NCBI GenBank assembly: GCA_029859385.1
Contig: JAOUDF010000001.1
Location: 1 to 53,412, forward strand
DNA from: Nitrospirota bacterium
GTDB taxonomy: Bacteria; Nitrospirota; JAOUDF01
DNA: 53,412 nt
Reading direction: 5' to 3'
In this document: in pieces, positions 23,969 to 32,966 of the stretch
Numbering within the stretch: position 1 is the stretch's first letter
How the letters are laid out: each line of letters opens with the position of its first letter
Made by a program: the position numbers and the translations under genes
Notes under the pieces: model-generated
Database searches by the model: none
What the model was told of the DNA's origin: nothing
Seen by the model: only the letters and a program-made list of their open reading frames with translations

Positions 23969-25555
23969 ATGACTGAGATTCTTCGGGCAGGCCTGCTTAA
24001 TATTCTTGGCGAACTTGGCGGTAAAAAGGGACTCCAGGGCCTCAAGGTCGGCGATATCCTTGCGGCTACCGTGCTGGAAAAGTCGACCGGCGAGGTCCTC
24101 CTGAGCCTGAAAGGGGAAAAGATCGCCGCGAGGAGCGAGGTGGCCCTCTCTGTTGGCGACCGTATCTTCCTGAAGGTGGAAGACCTCTCCGGAAAGGTCG
24201 TGCTGAAGGTTGTGGGAGGAGAGGCTTCGGGGCCGCGGCAGGCCGGAGACCTCATACGAGAGAGGGCTCCGCAGGCGATGAACGTTGGCGGAGACTACTC
24301 GGAGCTACGGGGTGCGTTAAAGGAACTTTTGCAAAAATCGCCCGCACTCAGGGAAGGGTCTCTCGGCGCCCTCCTCGGCCAGCTGGAACAACTGTTGCCG
24401 GAAGAAGGGGCGTCGCCGGCAAAACTCAAGGCCTTTGTGGAGAATTCGGGTATATTCTACGAGCGTAAGCTGGCCGCCTCCTTCGGCAAGGAAACTGGTG
24501 CTCCGCCGTCTTCCGGTCTCCCAACCGACCTGAAGTCGCTTATCCTTGAAGCGAAGGTTCTGGCCAGAAATGCCATGGAGTCTCATCCTGCCCTTCAGCA
24601 GGACATCGGCAGGTTTATTGATGTTTCTGAAAAAGTTTTGAAGCAGGCCGAGGTGGCCCGCCCCGACACAGCTCCACCTGTCAGGGAAGGGGCCCAGACT
24701 ACTCCGCGGGGCGGCATTACGATGCAGGAGGGGGAAGGTGCGAAGGGTGGTTTCACGAGGCAGGCGGCGGCAGACTTTTCCGACCTCCGGATAGTAGTCT
24801 CACACCTGCTTGAAAAGGCCCCGGCCCTCAAGAATGGTCCTCTCGGGGAACTCCTGGTCCGCCTGGAGCAGGCTATGTCACAGGAGGAGACCCCGACAGG
24901 AAAGCCTGAGGCCCTGACAGGAAAGCCTGAAGCCCCTGTGAAAAGCGAAAATATCTCCGCGGCGCAACAAAGGGGCGTGATGGCAAGAGAAGCGGAGCCG
25001 GGGCTGCCGGCGACCGACCTCAAGGCACTGATCCTCGACGCCAAGGAATCGGCCAAAGCGGTGCTGGAGCGTAATCCTGGCCTTCGGGGAGAGTTGGACC
25101 GGTTCCTCGATGTCTCCGAAAGGGTGCTCAGGAATACGGAAATTGTCCAGCTGGCCAACAGCCTGACACCCGCATCGCAGAATGCCTTCTGGGTTGTCCT
25201 GCCTTACGGTGAAGGCGACAAGACCGGCTCGGTGGAATGGGAAATGCATCAGGGCAGCGATATCGAAGGTGTGGAGAACCAGTCTTTTTCCCTCACGTTT
25301 AACCTGAGCGGACTGGGGCATCTCAAGGTTGACGGTCTCCTGTCCGGTGGCAGGCTTAACTGCCATTTCTGGGGCGCCGATGAAGAGAAGGCCCGCTTCA
25401 TGGAAGACCATCTCGCGGAGTTCTCCCGCTCCGCTGAAGCAGGTGGTGTGACTGTAGGCAGCCTGGCCTGCGGAGTTAGCCGGGACAGCGGGGGGAGTCA
25501 TCTGCACCGGGTCATGACGAGCTCCGGAACCAGGCTGGTCGACCGGCGCGCATAA
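23969..25555 (+). CDS. FliK-like (hook-length control C-terminal domain) protein
   Basis: The ATG at 23969 follows GAGAGGAAG and gives 528 residues; a GTG two codons earlier is less well placed. The C-terminal about 130 residues (QNAFWVVLPYGEGDKTGSVE, SFSLTFNLSGLGHLKVDG and LNCHFWGADEEKARFMEDHL) resemble the Flg_hook/FliK C-terminal domain. The N-terminal about 80 residues carry GDILAATVLEKSTGEVLLSL, a small beta domain. The middle holds two related copies of a helical unit (about 110-230 and 270-400). Its place at the end of the flagellar operon supports a hook-length or related export role. Confidence 0.65.
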   Translation: MTEILRAGLLNILGELGGKKGLQGLKVGDILAATVLEKSTGEVLLSLKGEKIAARSEVALSVGDRIFLKVEDLSGKVVLKVVGGEASGPRQAGDLIRERAPQAMNVGGDYSELRGALKELLQKSPALREGSLGALLGQLEQLLPEEGASPAKLKAFVENSGIFYERKLAASFGKETGAPPSSGLPTDLKSLILEAKVLARNAMESHPALQQDIGRFIDVSEKVLKQAEVARPDTAPPVREGAQTTPRGGITMQEGEGAKGGFTRQAAADFSDLRIVVSHLLEKAPALKNGPLGELLVRLEQAMSQEETPTGKPEALTGKPEAPVKSENISAAQQRGVMAREAEPGLPATDLKALILDAKESAKAVLERNPGLRGELDRFLDVSERVLRNTEIVQLANSLTPASQNAFWVVLPYGEGDKTGSVEWEMHQGSDIEGVENQSFSLTFNLSGLGHLKVDGLLSGGRLNCHFWGADEEKARFMEDHLAEFSRSAEAGGVTVGSLACGVSRDSGGSHLHRVMTSSGTRLVDRRA

Positions 25556-25564
25556 GGAGAGAGG

Positions 25565-27082
25565 ATGTCCGAAACGGAGAAGATTCTTATTCTCGAACAG
25601 GACGAAGAACTGGCATCCGCGATTGCGGAAAGTCTTTCCGCCGAAGGCTTGTCTGCCGACATCTTGCAGGTTGCCTCCCTCGCCTCAAATGCCTATCCGG
25701 TGGAAGGGCATGAGTACGACCTGCTCGTCGTTGATCTCGACGGCAACGAAAATATCCTTGGTTTCTACGAAAAATTCCGTACTTTCAACCCCAATGCGGC
25801 GATCATTGTTACTGCCTCCTCACCCAACCTTGAATCGGCGGTCCGCTGTCTCAAGGGGGGGGCATACGACTATCTTACCAAGCCGATCCTTCCGGAAACC
25901 GTGGTCCAGTCGGCCAGAAACGCCCTTGAGAACAGAAAGCTTTTTATCAACATCATCAATTTATCGGAGGAGCTCAAGGAAGCCAATTCGCTTCTTGCCA
26001 AACAGAAGGACGAGATCGAAAGGGAGAAAAACCTCCTTGACCGCCTTCTGACGGAGTCGAACCTGGCCAGTGATACCCGCAAGCTGGCATCGCTCGTTAT
26101 CAACCGTGAGAGGCTCATCGAGGAGTTTTTTTCGCTTTTGGGGAGCTTTACTTCCTACGATGCTGCGGCCCTTATCCTCTGCTCGGGAAGCAAGCCGTTT
26201 CTCGTGATTGACGAGAAGAAGGCCCTCAGTGAAGAGGATATCCAGCAGATAAGGGAGATCATGCTCAGCGGCGCCGGCATAGGCCCCCGCGTAGAAGGCC
26301 GGGAGATAGAATCCTTCGAAAGGGAAAGCAGTGAGAGCAGCCGCAAGGCCGCCATCACCTATCGTCAGCTTATACCGCTGATGATCAACGACGAATTTCT
26401 CGGCAGCATTGCGGTATTCAGTTCGAAGAAGACGCAGTTTTCCAGCAACGTCAAGAACCTGCTGCGCATGATGGCGGCCGAGTTTGCCATGGTCGCCAAG
26501 CTCTTCTCCCTCTACGAAGAAAACAAGATGCTCTCCGTTACCGACGGGCTCACCAAGATATTCAACAACCGCTATTTCCAGGAGATGCTTGCCCGCGATT
26601 TCGACAGGATAAAGCGGTACAACGGGCGGCTCTCCCTTCTTCTCCTGGACGTGGACAACTTCAAGTCGATCAATGACACTTACGGTCATCAGCAGGGGGA
26701 CATCATCCTTATCGAGCTTGCCCAGCTCCTCAAAAAGAATACGCGAAAATCCGACCTGGTCGCCCGCTACGGAGGCGAAGAGTTTGTGGTGGTCATGCCC
26801 GAGACCGACGCCGAGCGAGGGGTATTCCTGGCCGAGACGCTCAGGAAGAAGGTAGCGGAACACTGCTTCTCGGGTCAGGGGAGCTGCAGAAAGGTTACCG
26901 TCAGCATCGGTATTTCGGAAATCGAGGATAACATGCGGGACCAGTTCGAGCTGATAGGACGGGCGGACCAGGCGTTGTACCGGGCGAAGCGGACAGGAAA
27001 GAACAAGGTCTGTCTCTCTCATGGGGAGAGGATCATCGACGACCCGCTGCTGGGGGCCGCCCAGCAACACCTCTCTCTCTAA
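25565..27082 (+). CDS. Response regulator diguanylate cyclase (REC-coiled coil-GAF-like-GGDEF)
   Basis: This 505-residue protein would make cyclic di-GMP. A receiver domain (about 6-120) has Asp in LLVVDLD, Thr in IIVTASS and Lys in YLTKPI. A coiled coil follows (about 135-165, SEELKEANSLLAKQKDEIER), then a GAF-like region (about 170-310) and a GGDEF domain (about 322-485) with the active motif YGGEEF and an inhibitory RKSD site five residues before it. The start has a strong GGAGAGAGG site. It is last in the flagellar block, after the HD-GYP pair, and is followed by an intrinsic terminator. No histidine kinase partner is nearby. Confidence 0.9.
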   Translation: MSETEKILILEQDEELASAIAESLSAEGLSADILQVASLASNAYPVEGHEYDLLVVDLDGNENILGFYEKFRTFNPNAAIIVTASSPNLESAVRCLKGGAYDYLTKPILPETVVQSARNALENRKLFINIINLSEELKEANSLLAKQKDEIEREKNLLDRLLTESNLASDTRKLASLVINRERLIEEFFSLLGSFTSYDAAALILCSGSKPFLVIDEKKALSEEDIQQIREIMLSGAGIGPRVEGREIESFERESSESSRKAAITYRQLIPLMINDEFLGSIAVFSSKKTQFSSNVKNLLRMMAAEFAMVAKLFSLYEENKMLSVTDGLTKIFNNRYFQEMLARDFDRIKRYNGRLSLLLLDVDNFKSINDTYGHQQGDIILIELAQLLKKNTRKSDLVARYGGEEFVVVMPETDAERGVFLAETLRKKVAEHCFSGQGSCRKVTVSIGISEIEDNMRDQFELIGRADQALYRAKRTGKNKVCLSHGERIIDDPLLGAAQQHLSL

Positions 27083-27102
27083 TCGATTGTTTGATCGAGA
27101 AG

Positions 27103-27142
27103 CCCGGGTACCGCTAAAAATAGTGCGGTCCCGGGTTTTTTT
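27103..27142 (+). terminator. Intrinsic terminator closing the flagellar block
   Basis: CCCGGG-TA-CCGC (27103-27114) pairs with GCGG-T-CCCGGG (27125-27135), a 10-bp interrupted stem with a 10-nt A-rich loop. Seven T follow at 27136-27142. It lies 21 bp after the diguanylate cyclase stop. Confidence 0.93.
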
Positions 27143-27190
27143 GTCTGGTATACTGTCGCTGTAAGAGCACTGAATTGAAAAGAGGGGCGG

Positions 27191-27625
27191 ATGCGATTGA
27201 GGCGCAATGTTCGAGGCATTGTATCATCAACCCTTTCCGGGGAGCCCCGGTTTCTTCTTCTTTTGGCCCGAAAAGGGTACTGGCAGTGCCCTAACGGCGG
27301 GATGGACGACGGAGAAAGCGAAGTCCAGGCGCTCATCCGCGAGATAGCTGAGGAAACCGGGCTGCTCAGGGTGAAGGTACTGGAGGAGACGCGGACTACC
27401 CGAGAGTACGACGCAGAGCGCCACGGCGAGCCGATCCATGTGATGCTGGCGGCCTACCTGGTCGAGGCTGACATGGCCGAGACCGTTACCATCGGCAACT
27501 CTGAAGACCGGCACCTCGAGTCGCGCTGGGTGGCCTACGATGAGGCGCTGACCATGCTCAACCGGTATCCCGAGCAGCGGCCGGTCTTTGAAGAGGTGTG
27601 TAAAAAGGGTGGGCTGGTTCGTTAG
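27191..27625 (+). CDS. Nudix hydrolase
   Basis: This 144-residue protein carries a clear Nudix box (about 37-59): GGMDDGESEVQALIREIAEE followed by TGL, matching GX5EX7REUXEEXGU. Nudix enzymes hydrolyse nucleoside diphosphates linked to another group; the substrate cannot be told. CPNGG just before the box is typical of the diadenosine-polyphosphate/RppH-like branch, but that is weak evidence. It stands alone after the terminator, and pepF starts 45 bp later. Confidence 0.88.
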   Translation: MRLRRNVRGIVSSTLSGEPRFLLLLARKGYWQCPNGGMDDGESEVQALIREIAEETGLLRVKVLEETRTTREYDAERHGEPIHVMLAAYLVEADMAETVTIGNSEDRHLESRWVAYDEALTMLNRYPEQRPVFEEVCKKGGLVR

Positions 27626-27670
27626 AGTGAGCAGGTTTACAGGTCCCCTATGGATGGTTGAAAGGGAAAT

Positions 27671-29461
27671 ATGCCGCAACTGAGAGCAACCCTCCCCGAA
27701 TGGAACCTCGATGATCTCTACCGGTCACTGGACGACCCGGCGATAGAGACCGATCTTGCCGAGGCGCTGCGGCGTGCCGAAGGGTTTGAAAAGGCCTTTC
27801 GCGGCCGGATTACCGATGCATCCATCGCCCCCGATACCCTTCATGAGGCCCTCGGCGAACTCGAATTTATCCACGAACTGAAAGACAGGCTCCTCTCCTA
27901 TGCCTACCTCCTCTTTGCCGGGGACACATCGAACCCGCGGCACGGCGCCTTCATGCAGAAGGTGCAGGAGCGATGCACCGCCATCAACCGGCATCTTATC
28001 TTCTTCGAATTGGAATGGATAAACCTTGCCGATGACAGGGCGTCTCTGCTTATCAAGGATCCGCTTCTCGACCGCTATCGCCATTATCTCGAAAATGAAC
28101 GGCGCTACAGGCCGCATCGGCTGTCGGAGGGCGAAGAGACCATTCTCGGCGACAAGGCGGATACCGGCAAGAATGCCTTCGTGCGTCTCTTTGAGGAACA
28201 GCTTAGCGGGATAAGCCTTTCCCTTGAAACGGGGGGAGAGAGTCGTAAGACGAGCATGGAAGAGGCCCTTTCCCTCCTTTACGACGCCGACAGGGAGATG
28301 CGCGCATCGGCGGCCAAGGCGATAACCGCGGGCCTCAAGGAAAACAGCCGGGTACTGAGCTATATCTTCAACGTCCTGGTCCAGGACCATGCCAGCGACG
28401 ACAGGTTGCGTTCATTCCCCGATCCGATGAGTTCCCGGCACATGGCCAACGAGATAGACGGAGGGACCGTGCGGGTGCTTCTGGACTGCTGCCGGAGCAA
28501 CTACACGCTGGTTGCCCGTTATTACGCCCTCAAGCGACGTATTCTCGGCCTCGATCGCGTCTACGACTATGATCGCTATGCGCCGGTAGCAGCCGACACG
28601 AAAGCCTTCGGTTTCGAGGAGGCGCGGGAGACGGTCCTTTCGTCGTTCTCCCGTTTCTCGCCCGACATGGCGGCGACAGCGAAACAGTTCTTCGACAAGC
28701 GCTGGATCGATGCCGCCCTTCGGCCGGGAAAGCGCGGTGGCGCATTTTCCCATCCGGTTGTCCCGTCGGTGCATCCCTATATCCTTGTCAATTACACCGG
28801 CCGGCAGCGCGACGTCATGACCCTGGCCCACGAACTGGGGCACGGTGTTCACCAGTGCCTGGCGGCAAAACAGGGGTATTTTCACAGCCAGACGCCGCTG
28901 ACCACCGCCGAGATGGCGTCGGTCTTCGGCGAGATGCTGGTCTTCCATTCACTCAAGGAACGGGAGACCGATCCAAAGGCGCGGCTGGCCCTTCTCTGCG
29001 GAAAGATCGAGGACACCATCGCCACGGTGTTTCGACAGGTCGCCCTCACTACCTTCGAAGAAGCCCTGCACAGGGCGCGACGGGAAGAAGGGGAACTGCC
29101 GCCGGACCGGATCAACGGGCTCTGGCTGGAGGCCAACCGGGCCATGTTCGGCGATTCGGTGGCGCTTACCGACGACTACTCCTGCTGGTGGCTCTACATA
29201 TCCCACTTTATCCACGCCCCGTTCTACTGCTACGCCTATGCCTTCGGCGAACTGCTGGTAATGGCCCTCTATCGGCGCTACCTCGAAGAAGGGGCCCCCT
29301 TTGTCCCCCGCTATCTCGCACTACTGGAGTCGGGCGGCCGCGACTCCCCCGACAGGCTCCTGAACAGCATTGGCGTGAATATCCTCGACCCCGGTTTTTG
29401 GCAGGGAGGGGTGGATATCATCGCTAAAATGGTGGCAGAGGCGGAACAGCTGGCTCAATAG
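27671..29461 (+). CDS. pepF: Oligoendopeptidase F (M3 family metallopeptidase)
   Basis: This 596-residue cytoplasmic zinc peptidase degrades oligopeptides. It opens WNLDDLYRSLDDP as PepF proteins do. The zinc motif HELGH is at 387-391 in TLAHELGHGVHQ, and the third ligand region lies about 28 residues on (TTAEMASVFGEMLVF). HPVVPSVHPYILVNYTGRQR precedes the motif. YISHFIHAPFYCYAYAFGEL near 510-530 is a further family signature. Length is standard. A repeat and a 284-bp gap to rpsB follow. Confidence 0.93.
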   Translation: MPQLRATLPEWNLDDLYRSLDDPAIETDLAEALRRAEGFEKAFRGRITDASIAPDTLHEALGELEFIHELKDRLLSYAYLLFAGDTSNPRHGAFMQKVQERCTAINRHLIFFELEWINLADDRASLLIKDPLLDRYRHYLENERRYRPHRLSEGEETILGDKADTGKNAFVRLFEEQLSGISLSLETGGESRKTSMEEALSLLYDADREMRASAAKAITAGLKENSRVLSYIFNVLVQDHASDDRLRSFPDPMSSRHMANEIDGGTVRVLLDCCRSNYTLVARYYALKRRILGLDRVYDYDRYAPVAADTKAFGFEEARETVLSSFSRFSPDMAATAKQFFDKRWIDAALRPGKRGGAFSHPVVPSVHPYILVNYTGRQRDVMTLAHELGHGVHQCLAAKQGYFHSQTPLTTAEMASVFGEMLVFHSLKERETDPKARLALLCGKIEDTIATVFRQVALTTFEEALHRARREEGELPPDRINGLWLEANRAMFGDSVALTDDYSCWWLYISHFIHAPFYCYAYAFGELLVMALYRRYLEEGAPFVPRYLALLESGGRDSPDRLLNSIGVNILDPGFWQGGVDIIAKMVAEAEQLAQ

Positions 29462-29475
29462 CAAGGGCCAGGGGC

Positions 29476-29548
29476 GTAAGGGACCTAAGCGACGCAAGGA
29501 ACCAAGTCCCTTGTCCCTTTCGGCCTTTGCGTCCCTTTTGTCCCTTAC
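29476..29548. repeat. Imperfect long inverted repeat between pepF and rpsB
   Basis: GTAAGGGAC (29476-29484) is perfectly complementary to GTCCCTTAC (29540-29548). Inside, GACGCAAGG (29491-29499) pairs with CCTTTGCGTC (29524-29533) with one bulged base. It could fold into a long hairpin after pepF. No T-run follows, and the aagggac/gtccctt words look like a dispersed intergenic repeat. Confidence 0.65.
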
Positions 29549-29579
29549 CTTCAGCGTGTCCTCTGACCCATCAAACCCC

Positions 29580-29608
29580 TTGAAATTATTTCCCCATTGT
29601 GGTATTGT
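29580..29608 (+). promoter_or_regulatory. Probable sigma-70 promoter of rpsB
   Basis: TTGAAA (29580-29585) and TATTGT (29603-29608) are separated by 17 bp. They match the consensus at 5 of 6 and 4 of 6 positions. The site lies in the 284-bp gap before rpsB, giving a leader of about 130 nt; I see no clear S2-binding structure in it. Confidence 0.5.
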
Positions 29609-29745
29609 CCCCGCTGCTTTTTCCGCATGGGGCGGAAATACATCACACACATCTCCGGATTCCGGCGCAGGTGCCCGTCAGAGGCGGGTTTCGCCGGGAG
29701 ATGAAGGAGATGGAGGCAAAAACCGTAAAAGGGAGGTAACGCAGT

Positions 29746-30534
29746 ATGGCAGCAATCAAGATGAATGAACTTCTCGAGGCGGGTGTCCATTTCGGTCACC
29801 AGGCCAAGAGGTGGAACCCCAAGATGAAGAAGTATATCTTCGGGGAGCGCAACGGAATCTACATCGTTGACCTGAAGAAGACCCTCCGGAAGTTCAAGGA
29901 GGCCAGCGAGTTTGTGGCCGACGTCGCGGCGCAGGGCAAGCCGGTGCTGTTCGTTGGCACCAAGAAGCAGGCCCAGGACACCATCGCCGAGGAGGCGAAG
30001 CGGTGCAACATGTACTACGTCAATGCCCGCTGGCTGGGCGGCATGCTCACCAACTTCAGCACCATCAAGAAGAGCATCAACAAGCTGAAAAACTACGAAA
30101 AGATGCGCGATGACGGGACCTTCAGCGTGCTTACCAAGAAGGAAGTCGCGAAGATCAACAAGGAAATGGAAGTGCTGGAGAGAAATCTCAACGGCATCAA
30201 GAACATGTCGGCCCTTCCCGGCGCCATCTTTGTCGTCGATCCGCGCAAGGAAAAGATTGCCGTGGCCGAAGCCAACACGCTGGGAATTCCGGTGGTGGCC
30301 GTGGTCGATACCAACTGTGACCCCGACTGCATCGACTATGTAATCCCCGGTAACGATGACGCCATCCGGGCTATCAAGCTCCTTACCTCTCGCATTGCCG
30401 ACAGCGTTGCCGAGGGTCAGGCCAAGGCCGGCACGGCGAAGCCCTCGACAACCACTGCCGATATCGCGGCCGAGCTGATTGCATCGGCGGAAGAGCCCGC
30501 GGGCGAGGCTGAAGAAGAAAACGTAGAGGCCTAA
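29746..30534 (+). CDS. rpsB: Small ribosomal subunit protein uS2
   Basis: This is the ribosomal protein of the small subunit that recruits bS1. The 262-residue sequence opens with AAIKMNELLEAGVHFGHQAK and contains RWNPKMKKYIFGERNGIYII-type and VDPRKEKIAVAEANTLGIPV signatures. The last about 35 residues (from about 228) are an Ala/Glu-rich acidic tail common in this lineage. GGGAGG precedes the ATG. It is followed by two hairpins and then tsf, the usual rpsB-tsf order. Confidence 0.98.
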   Translation: MAAIKMNELLEAGVHFGHQAKRWNPKMKKYIFGERNGIYIVDLKKTLRKFKEASEFVADVAAQGKPVLFVGTKKQAQDTIAEEAKRCNMYYVNARWLGGMLTNFSTIKKSINKLKNYEKMRDDGTFSVLTKKEVAKINKEMEVLERNLNGIKNMSALPGAIFVVDPRKEKIAVAEANTLGIPVVAVVDTNCDPDCIDYVIPGNDDAIRAIKLLTSRIADSVAEGQAKAGTAKPSTTTADIAAELIASAEEPAGEAEEENVEA

Positions 30535-30561
30535 GCCTTACGGTTTACAAGCATATTCCGG

Positions 30562-30582
30562 AAGACCCGCTCTTCGGGTTTT
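30562..30582 (+). terminator. Small hairpin after rpsB
   Basis: ACCCG (30565-30569) pairs with CGGGT (30575-30579), and the stem can extend by three weaker pairs into flanking AAG/TTT. Only a short T-run follows. It precedes the stronger terminator at 30607-30650 and may be an attenuation or processing element. Confidence 0.5.
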
Positions 30583-30606
30583 AAATCACGATAGATATTA
30601 ACCTGG

Positions 30607-30650
30607 AGAGGGACCCTGTCATGAAGATCGTCAGGGTTCCTCTTTTTTTT
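30607..30650 (+). terminator. Strong intrinsic terminator between rpsB and tsf
   Basis: AGAGGGACCCTG (30607-30618) pairs with CAGGGTTCCTCT (30632-30643): 12 pairs including one G-T, with a 13-nt loop. Eight T run from 30643 to 30650. The tsf ribosome site GGAGG begins at the very next base, so read-through must be partial or tsf needs its own promoter. Confidence 0.9.
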
Positions 30651-30663
30651 GGAGGTACGGTAG

Positions 30664-31560
30664 ATGTCAGTTTCAGCTGCAGTGGTAAAAGAGCTTCGGG
30701 ACAAGACCGGGGCAGGCATGATGGATTGCAAGAAGGCGCTTGCCGAGACCAATGGCGACCTGGAAAAGGCTATCGATTTTCTCCGCCAGAAAGGGTTGGC
30801 GGCGGCCGCCAAGAAGGCGGACCGGGTAGCCGCTGAAGGCGTGGCGGCAGTGGTACTGAGCGATGCGGGCACGGAAGGCGTGGTCCTCGAGCTCAACTGC
30901 GAGACCGACTTCGTCGCCAAGACCGACGAGTACAGGCAGATCGCCGAGACACTGGCAAAGAAGGCCCTGGAGAGCAAGGCTGCCTCTGTTGATGCCCTGC
31001 TGAATACCGCTGCCGGTGACGGCAAGACAGTGGGCGACATCGTAAAAGAGGCGGTGGCCAAGATGGGAGAAAACATCCAGGTGCGCCGTTTCGAGCGGGC
31101 GACCGGTGATGTCCTCGCCGCGTATATCCACGGTGGCGGCAAGATCGGCGTGCTGGTTTCCGGCAAGGGACCTGCTACCGATGCGGCAAGGAATGCGCTG
31201 AAGGATGTGGCGATGCAGGTGGCAGCAGCCCGTCCGCTGGCGGTTGTCCGCGAGGATATAGCGCAGGATGTACTGATCCGCGAGAAGGAGATCTTCTCGG
31301 CGCAGGCGGCCGAATCGGGCAAGCCGGCGAATATCATCGAGAAGATGGTGGAAGGCCGCATTCAGAAGTTCTATGCCGAGTCGTGCCTTGTGGAGCAGGT
31401 CTACATCAAGGATCCTGCCGGCAAGCAGACAGTGGCAGCCTACCTCAAGTCCGTTGACGCTGGTCTTGCCGTGACCGGCTTCACCAGGTTCGAGGTCGGC
31501 GAAGGGATTCAGAAGAAGGAGACCGATTTCGCGGCCGAGGTTCAGGCACAACTTGCCTGA
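30664..31560 (+). CDS. tsf: Translation elongation factor Ts
   Basis: EF-Ts exchanges GDP for GTP on EF-Tu. The 298-residue protein has the family signatures VKELRDKTGAGMMDCKKALA (residues 8-27) and ELNCETDFVAKTDEY (about 77-91), both EF-Tu contacts. The core subdomains and the C-terminal module (about 270-298) are present. GGAGG directly after the upstream T-run is its ribosome site. pyrH starts 65 bp downstream. Confidence 0.98.
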   Translation: MSVSAAVVKELRDKTGAGMMDCKKALAETNGDLEKAIDFLRQKGLAAAAKKADRVAAEGVAAVVLSDAGTEGVVLELNCETDFVAKTDEYRQIAETLAKKALESKAASVDALLNTAAGDGKTVGDIVKEAVAKMGENIQVRRFERATGDVLAAYIHGGGKIGVLVSGKGPATDAARNALKDVAMQVAAARPLAVVREDIAQDVLIREKEIFSAQAAESGKPANIIEKMVEGRIQKFYAESCLVEQVYIKDPAGKQTVAAYLKSVDAGLAVTGFTRFEVGEGIQKKETDFAAEVQAQLA

Positions 31561-31625
31561 TTTTCGGTTGGGTCCCCCTTGTAGCCGTATCTGACATTTG
31601 ATTGAACTTACTGGGAGAGGTCTAT

Positions 31626-32345
31626 ATGGCGCCGGCATATAAAAGGGTACTGCTGAAGCTTTCGGGCGAGGCATTGATGGGGGACATGGGGTATGGCATC
31701 GATCCCGAGATCGTGGGAAGCCTGGCCGATGAGATCAGGGAAGTCCAGTCCCTCGGGATCGAAATAGCCGTCGTCATCGGCGGCGGCAACATCTTCCGCG
31801 GGATCGCCGGGAGCGCCAAGGGGATGGAGCGGGCGTCCGCCGACTACATGGGGATGCTCGCCACCGTGCTCAATGCACTGGCCCTCCAGAATGCCCTGGA
31901 GCAGCGGCAGGTGTTTACCCGGGTGCAGTCGGCCATCGAGATGAGAGAGCTGGCCGAGCCGTATATCCGGCGCAGGGCGGTCCGTCATCTCGAAAAGAAA
32001 CGGGTCGTCATCTTTGCTGCGGGCACCGGCAACCCTTACTTCACCACCGATACTGCCGCAGCCCTGAGGGCCATGGAGATCGGGGCCCAGGTAATCCTGA
32101 AGGGGACCAAGGTCGATGGCGTGTACGACGCCGACCCGGTAACCAACCCCCAGGCAGTCCGCTACGACAGCGTCGACTATATGGAGGTGCTGGCCAAGGG
32201 GCTCAAGGTGATGGATGCCACCGCCATATCGCTCTGCATGGACAACAAGCTCCCCATAATCGTTTACAGCTTGAAGGAAAACGGTAATTTCAAGCGTATT
32301 GTGGAGGGCGAGAGAATAGGAACGCTGGTAGGAGGAAAACGATGA
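31626..32345 (+). CDS. pyrH: UMP kinase
   Basis: This hexameric amino acid kinase-fold enzyme phosphorylates UMP to UDP. The ATG at 31626 has GGGAGAGG upstream and gives 239 residues; an earlier in-frame ATG at 31602 has no ribosome site. RVLLKLSGEALMG near the start, VIGGGNIFRG, RADYMGMLATVLNALALQ-like (ASADYMGMLATVLNALALQ) and GTGNPYFTTDTAAALRAME are the family motifs. The end overlaps frr by 4 bp. Confidence 0.97.
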   Translation: MAPAYKRVLLKLSGEALMGDMGYGIDPEIVGSLADEIREVQSLGIEIAVVIGGGNIFRGIAGSAKGMERASADYMGMLATVLNALALQNALEQRQVFTRVQSAIEMRELAEPYIRRRAVRHLEKKRVVIFAAGTGNPYFTTDTAAALRAMEIGAQVILKGTKVDGVYDADPVTNPQAVRYDSVDYMEVLAKGLKVMDATAISLCMDNKLPIIVYSLKENGNFKRIVEGERIGTLVGGKR

Positions 32346-32902
32346 CCACCGCTGAGGTGAAGGCTAAAGCCACGACACAGATGGACGGGGCAATCGATGC
32401 CCTGCGCAGGGAGTTTGCCACATTGCGGACAGGGAGGGCGTCTACGGCACTGCTCGACGGCATTCAGGTCGATTATTACGATGTGCTGACCCCTCTCCCC
32501 CAGGTGGCTACCCTTACCACGCCCGACAGCCGGACCCTCGCGATCCAGCCGTGGGAATCGCGGATCATCCCCGATATCGAAAAGGCGATCCTCAAGTCGG
32601 GCCTCGGTCTTACCCCATCCAACGACGGCAAACTCATCAGGATCGTCATCCCTTCCCTTACCGAGGAACGGCGTAAGGAACTGGTAAAGTTGGCCAAGAA
32701 AATGGCCGAAGAGTCAAAGGTCGCCGTCAGAAACATCCGGCGCGACAGGAACGAAGACATCAAAAAACTTGAAAAGGAAAAGACGATTACGGAGGATGAC
32801 TGTCGTCGAGTCCTTGACGAGATCCAGAAGCTTACCGACGACCATGTCCGGCGTATCGACGAGGTGTTTTCTCACAAGGAAAAGGAAATAATGGAGGTGT
32901 AG
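32342..32902 (+). CDS. frr: Ribosome recycling factor
   Basis: RRF splits post-termination ribosomes with EF-G. The 186-residue protein has the standard length and signatures: ALRREFATLRTGRASTALLD, TPLPQVATLTTPDSRTL, and the helical C-terminus with RNIRRDRNEDIKKLEKEK. The ATG overlaps the pyrH stop. A 64-bp gap follows. The usual next gene uppS is absent here and is replaced by the secretion operon. Confidence 0.97.
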   Translation: MTTAEVKAKATTQMDGAIDALRREFATLRTGRASTALLDGIQVDYYDVLTPLPQVATLTTPDSRTLAIQPWESRIIPDIEKAILKSGLGLTPSNDGKLIRIVIPSLTEERRKELVKLAKKMAEESKVAVRNIRRDRNEDIKKLEKEKTITEDDCRRVLDEIQKLTDDHVRRIDEVFSHKEKEIMEV

Positions 32903-32966
32903 CCCGCGTTGCTTCGCCTCCATCGACCTTCCTCTCCTTCCCGAGGTTGCCAAGGAAGGTGATCCA

